DNA of 64,000 nucleotides, taken from an uncultured Fastidiosipila sp. GTDB lineage: Bacteria > Bacillota > Clostridia > Saccharofermentanales > Fastidiosipilaceae. Location: NCBI GenBank assembly GCA_947253875.1, contig CAMYAM010000001.1, positions 62,001 to 126,000 of the forward strand, given 5' to 3'. The position numbers and the translations under genes were made by a program. Shown here piece after piece: positions 61,405 through 64,000 of this stretch. The notes under the pieces were generated by a model. It was not told where the DNA came from. It saw only the letters and a program-made list of their open reading frames with translations, and made no database searches. Every line of letters begins with the position of its first letter. The first letter of the stretch is position 1.

Positions 61405-62997
61405 TTACTCAACCATTGATTCATTCCAATTCCAGCTTGCATCTGGTTTTGCTACACCTAATACGTCACATACTGTTGCAGCTAAGTTACTTAAACCAAA
61501 TTTACCTTCTTTGAACTTCCATTCATGTTTATCATCACAAATATAGAAAGGTACAGGGTTTGTAGTATGACTTGTTTTTGCTACTGGGTTACCATCTTTA
61601 TCTTTCTTGTCAGCAAACATTACTTCTGCATTACCGTGATCTGCTGTAATCATAAGTGTATAACCAGCTTTTTCACAAGCTCTGTAAATACGACCAATTG
61701 CCAAGTCTACTGCTTCCATTCCAATAATTGTTGATTCATAAACACCTGTATGTCCAACCATATCACCGTTCGCAAAGTTACAACGCAAGAAGTCAAATTT
61801 ATCTGATTCAATTGCTTCAATCAATTTTGTAGCAACTTCTGCTGACTTCATCCATGGAGTTGTTTGGAATGGTACATTGTCTGATTTTACTTCTTCATAT
61901 AATTCTAGAGCTTCATTAATGTAACCAGATTTATTACCGTTCCAGAAGTATGTAACGTGACCGAATTTTTGTCCTTCTGCTACTGCATAAGCTTTGACAC
62001 CTAAACCGCATAGATGTTCACTTAAAGTATTACTAATATTTGGAGGGCTTACCAAATAGTGTGAAGGAATATGTACTTCTGTATCATACTCAAGCATACC
62101 TGCATATTTAATCTTAGGATATTTTACTCTATCAAATTCTGAGAAATCTTCTTCGTCGAAAGCTCTACTAATCTCAATTGCACGGTCACCACGGAAGTTA
62201 TAAAAGACAACACTGTCTCCGTCTTCTACAGTACCAATAGGTTCACCATTTTCTGCTACTACAAAAGGTGGAACATCTTGATCGATGCAGCCTGTTTCTT
62301 CTGTCAAAGTCTTGTAAGCTTCAGTACCATTGGCAAATTGTCTACCTTCACCTAATACGTGAGTCTTCCAACCTAACTCAACCATTGGCCAGTTAGCTTC
62401 ATATCTATCCATGGTAATAACCATACGACCACCACCAGAAGCTACTCTTGCATCGAAGTTATCGTCACTTTGCTCTCTTAGGAAGTTCTCAATATCTTCA
62501 ATAAATCCACCACCTGATGTTGGAGGGGTATCACGACCATCAAACAGAACATGAACTCTAACCTTATTAACTCCCTCAGCTTTTGCTTCTTTTACTAAAG
62601 CTTTCAAGTGATCGATGTGTGAGTGAACACCACCATCAGAAAGTAAACCTAAAAAGTGGAAAGTTCCATCATTCTCTTTTACTTGCTTAACTAAGTCCTT
62701 CCATGTCTCTGATTCAAAAATTCTTCCAGAATCTACTGATTCATTAACCAATTGAGCACCTTGTGAGTAAATTTGTCCAGCACCCATTGCGTTGTGTCCA
62801 ACTTCACTATTACCCATGTCTGAGTCACTAGGTAAACCAACTTCAGTACCATGAGCTTTGATAGGACGCATCATATATTTATCTGCTAAAAAGTCTAAAT
62901 TAGGTGTTCTAGCGTTCAAAACAGCGTTACCGTATTCTTTATCAGAAATACCAACACCATCCATAACAACCAAAACTACTTTGTTATCGACTGCCAT
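61405..62997 (-). CDS. gpmI: Phosphoglycerate mutase, cofactor-independent
   Basis: This 530-residue glycolytic enzyme needs manganese. The nucleophile Ser64 is in SDMGNSEVGHNAMGAG and metal ligands are visible in VVMDGVG (Asp13), RCNFANGDMVGHTG and TADHGNAEVM. Other typical segments are HVLFDGRDTPP and FYNFRGDRAIEISRAF. The length is near the family upper range. Enolase, the next glycolytic step, is encoded 9 kb away on the other strand. Start follows GGAGG. Confidence 0.96.
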   Translation of the reverse strand: MAVDNKVVLVVMDGVGISDKEYGNAVLNARTPNLDFLADKYMMRPIKAHGTEVGLPSDSDMGNSEVGHNAMGAGQIYSQGAQLVNESVDSGRIFESETWKDLVKQVKENDGTFHFLGLLSDGGVHSHIDHLKALVKEAKAEGVNKVRVHVLFDGRDTPPTSGGGFIEDIENFLREQSDDNFDARVASGGGRMVITMDRYEANWPMVELGWKTHVLGEGRQFANGTEAYKTLTEETGCIDQDVPPFVVAENGEPIGTVEDGDSVVFYNFRGDRAIEISRAFDEEDFSEFDRVKYPKIKYAGMLEYDTEVHIPSHYLVSPPNISNTLSEHLCGLGVKAYAVAEGQKFGHVTYFWNGNKSGYINEALELYEEVKSDNVPFQTTPWMKSAEVATKLIEAIESDKFDFLRCNFANGDMVGHTGVYESTIIGMEAVDLAIGRIYRACEKAGYTLMITADHGNAEVMFADKKDKDGNPVAKTSHTTNPVPFYICDDKHEWKFKEGKFGLSNLAATVCDVLGVAKPDASWNWNESMVE

Positions 62998-63113
62998 ATC
63001 GTATTTTCCTCCTCTTGTGTGTCAATAATTAGCTTCATATTGCTATTTATTATTCAAGTATTCGCTCCTCATTTTACACCAGTTTATCTATTGCTTCAAT
63101 TAATAGACTTAAG

Positions 63114-63147
63114 AAAAGAGGATCAACCTGGAAGTTGCTCCTCTTTT
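63114..63147 (-). terminator. Terminator downstream of the GNAT gene
   Basis: AAAAGAGGA/TCCTCTTTT (9 bp) with an inner CAAC/GTTG pair forms an interrupted hairpin; TTTT then CTT follows on the minus strand. It lies 30 bases past the GNAT stop. Confidence 0.75.
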
Positions 63148-63176
63148 GTACATAATAAGATTAAAACTTTATTAAA

Positions 63177-63671
63177 TTATTCATCCTGAATCTTAAGTCC
63201 ATGCAAAAAATCTTTATACGGTCCTGGAGTAGAATTTTCTATCATAACGGCTCCACAAACCTTTTCATAAAACTCTCTAGGACCTACACCACCAATAATT
63301 GCATATTGATAGCCTTCTGCATACATAGAGTGCAAAGATTGTAATAATAAAGCTTTACCTATACCTTTACCTCTATATTCTTCCAAAACAGCTGTTGGCC
63401 CAAAAAAGTCCAGAGCAGTTGCGTTGTAACAAGCGTACCCTAGAAGCTTACTACCTTCAGTTGCAACAAATAAGCTAATTGGTTTATTACTAAAACAGAC
63501 GTCAGCTTCACCTGCACTTCTCGGATTTCCAACTTCATTCTCTACAAAATCTAAAATAGCTTTTTTGTCAGGTGCCATTGCTCTTCTAATTTGAATCCCT
63601 TGAGCTGCCAATTCTTCTAGTTTCTTCTCGTTTGATGGTAGATCGTACAATCTAACTAACATATCTGCCAT
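63177..63671 (-). CDS. GNAT-family N-acetyltransferase
   Basis: This 164-residue acetyltransferase carries the acetyl-CoA motif EEYRGKGIGKALLLQSLHSM (about 98-117). The C-terminal FYEKVCGAVMIENSTPGPYK segment is characteristic of a subgroup found in Clostridia. The substrate is unknown. Start at ATG 63671 follows AAGGAG with seven-base spacing. It lies 80 bases downstream of the cobalamin adenosyltransferase gene. Confidence 0.88.
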   Translation of the reverse strand: MADMLVRLYDLPSNEKKLEELAAQGIQIRRAMAPDKKAILDFVENEVGNPRSAGEADVCFSNKPISLFVATEGSKLLGYACYNATALDFFGPTAVLEEYRGKGIGKALLLQSLHSMYAEGYQYAIIGGVGPREFYEKVCGAVMIENSTPGPYKDFLHGLKIQDE

Positions 63672-63751
63672 GTATAAACTCCTTATAAATCATAACCTTT
63701 GTAAATAACATCTCTCATAGATCTTATATATACATTTTATGTAAAATCTAA

Positions 63752-64000
63752 CTAGTCAAAAATATCTTCCTTGCCAATGTCAAGATGAAAAACATCGCCA
63801 CCTCGCTCGTAAGCAACATCCTTTTGGTTTAGCTTAGCATTTGTACTGCGTGCAATAGCAAAGAAATAATCAGAAAGACGATTAATAAATTTCAGAGCAA
63901 ATGGATTAGTTGCTTCTATCTGCATAAATGTTACTACTCTCCGTTCAGCTCTCCTGCAAATTGTTCTACATACATGTAGCATTGCAGAAATTTCACTTCC
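63752..64000 (-). CDS. Cob(I)alamin adenosyltransferase, PduO type (C-terminal part)
   Basis: Only the last 82 residues are in the window; the 5-prime part lies beyond the right edge. The reading frame is open through to base 64000, so the internal Met at 63982 is not the start. The visible part has the diagnostic block CRTICRRAERRVV followed by FINRLSDYFFAIARSTN, which in PduO-type enzymes binds ATP and cobalamin at the subunit interface. It suggests that the organism makes or uses adenosylcobalamin. Confidence 0.85.
   Translation of the reverse strand, partial: GSEISAMLHVCRTICRRAERRVVTFMQIEATNPFALKFINRLSDYFFAIARSTNAKLNQKDVAYERGGDVFHLDIGKEDIFD

Overview
The window reads as chromosomal DNA of a low-G+C Gram-positive anaerobe-like bacterium (Bacillota, most likely class Clostridia). 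The evidence is the AT-rich sequence, strong AGGAGG ribosome binding sites, the Firmicute order of the S10-spc-alpha ribosomal cluster followed by ECF-transporter genes and truA, the zinc-ribbon form of S14 (rpsZ), lipoprotein signal peptides, and LytTR/GHKL two-component regulation. The genus cannot be fixed from sequence reading alone. No phage, transposon, CRISPR array or rRNA gene is visible.

Left end (1-9.1 kb): a truncated lipoprotein gene diverges from a BcrA-type ABC ATPase and its large permease. Convergent to these is a minus-strand block: a LytTR response regulator, a minimal GHKL histidine kinase, and two overlapping ABC exporter half-transporter genes. A candidate LytTR direct-repeat site lies upstream of the exporter pair. 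Next come tRNA-Val, tRNA-Asp and tRNA-Phe (9.3-9.8 kb) with two consensus promoters and two terminators.

9.9-38.5 kb is one co-directional minus-strand run. In transcription order it holds the complete S10-spc-alpha ribosomal protein cluster (rpsJ to rplQ, including secY, adk, map, infA, rpmJ and rpoA), a fused EcfA1-EcfA2 ATPase, ecfT, truA, nicotinate phosphoribosyltransferase, metG and tatD. It ends in a four-gene cell-envelope module: an SGNH lipoprotein, a DUF4358 lipoprotein, an MBOAT acyltransferase and a DHHW protein. Promoters are recognisable ahead of rpsJ and rpmJ. Both have long leaders that may carry autoregulatory RNA structures.

38.6-47.5 kb (minus strand) holds an AEC transporter, Hsp33, a methyltransferase, the S41 protease CtpA, an M23 murein hydrolase with coiled coil, ftsX, ftsE and a PucR-type regulator. 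Together these look like a cell-wall hydrolysis and division unit. 47.7-54 kb holds an orphan MsmX/UgpC-type sugar ABC ATPase, alanine racemase, a thioredoxin-like protein, enolase (the only plus-strand housekeeping gene here) and an SseB-like protein. A perfect 18-bp palindrome sits between the thioredoxin gene and eno.

54-64 kb holds a 35-codon plus-strand small ORF, a MATE efflux protein with a long acidic tail, and a LacI-controlled nucleoside-salvage operon (GNAT, ribokinase, nucleoside hydrolase, DcuC-like carrier) with a clear operator over its predicted start site. It ends with gpmI, a second GNAT, and the 3-prime part of a PduO-type cobalamin adenosyltransferase gene cut by the window edge.

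Most of the window is ordinary core genome. The items most worth a second look are the LytTR-exporter locus, the fused EcfA, the enlarged L17 and L22 proteins, the r-protein leaders, the acidic-tailed MATE protein, the small ORF, the 18-bp palindrome, and the LacI operator with its atypical transporter partner.
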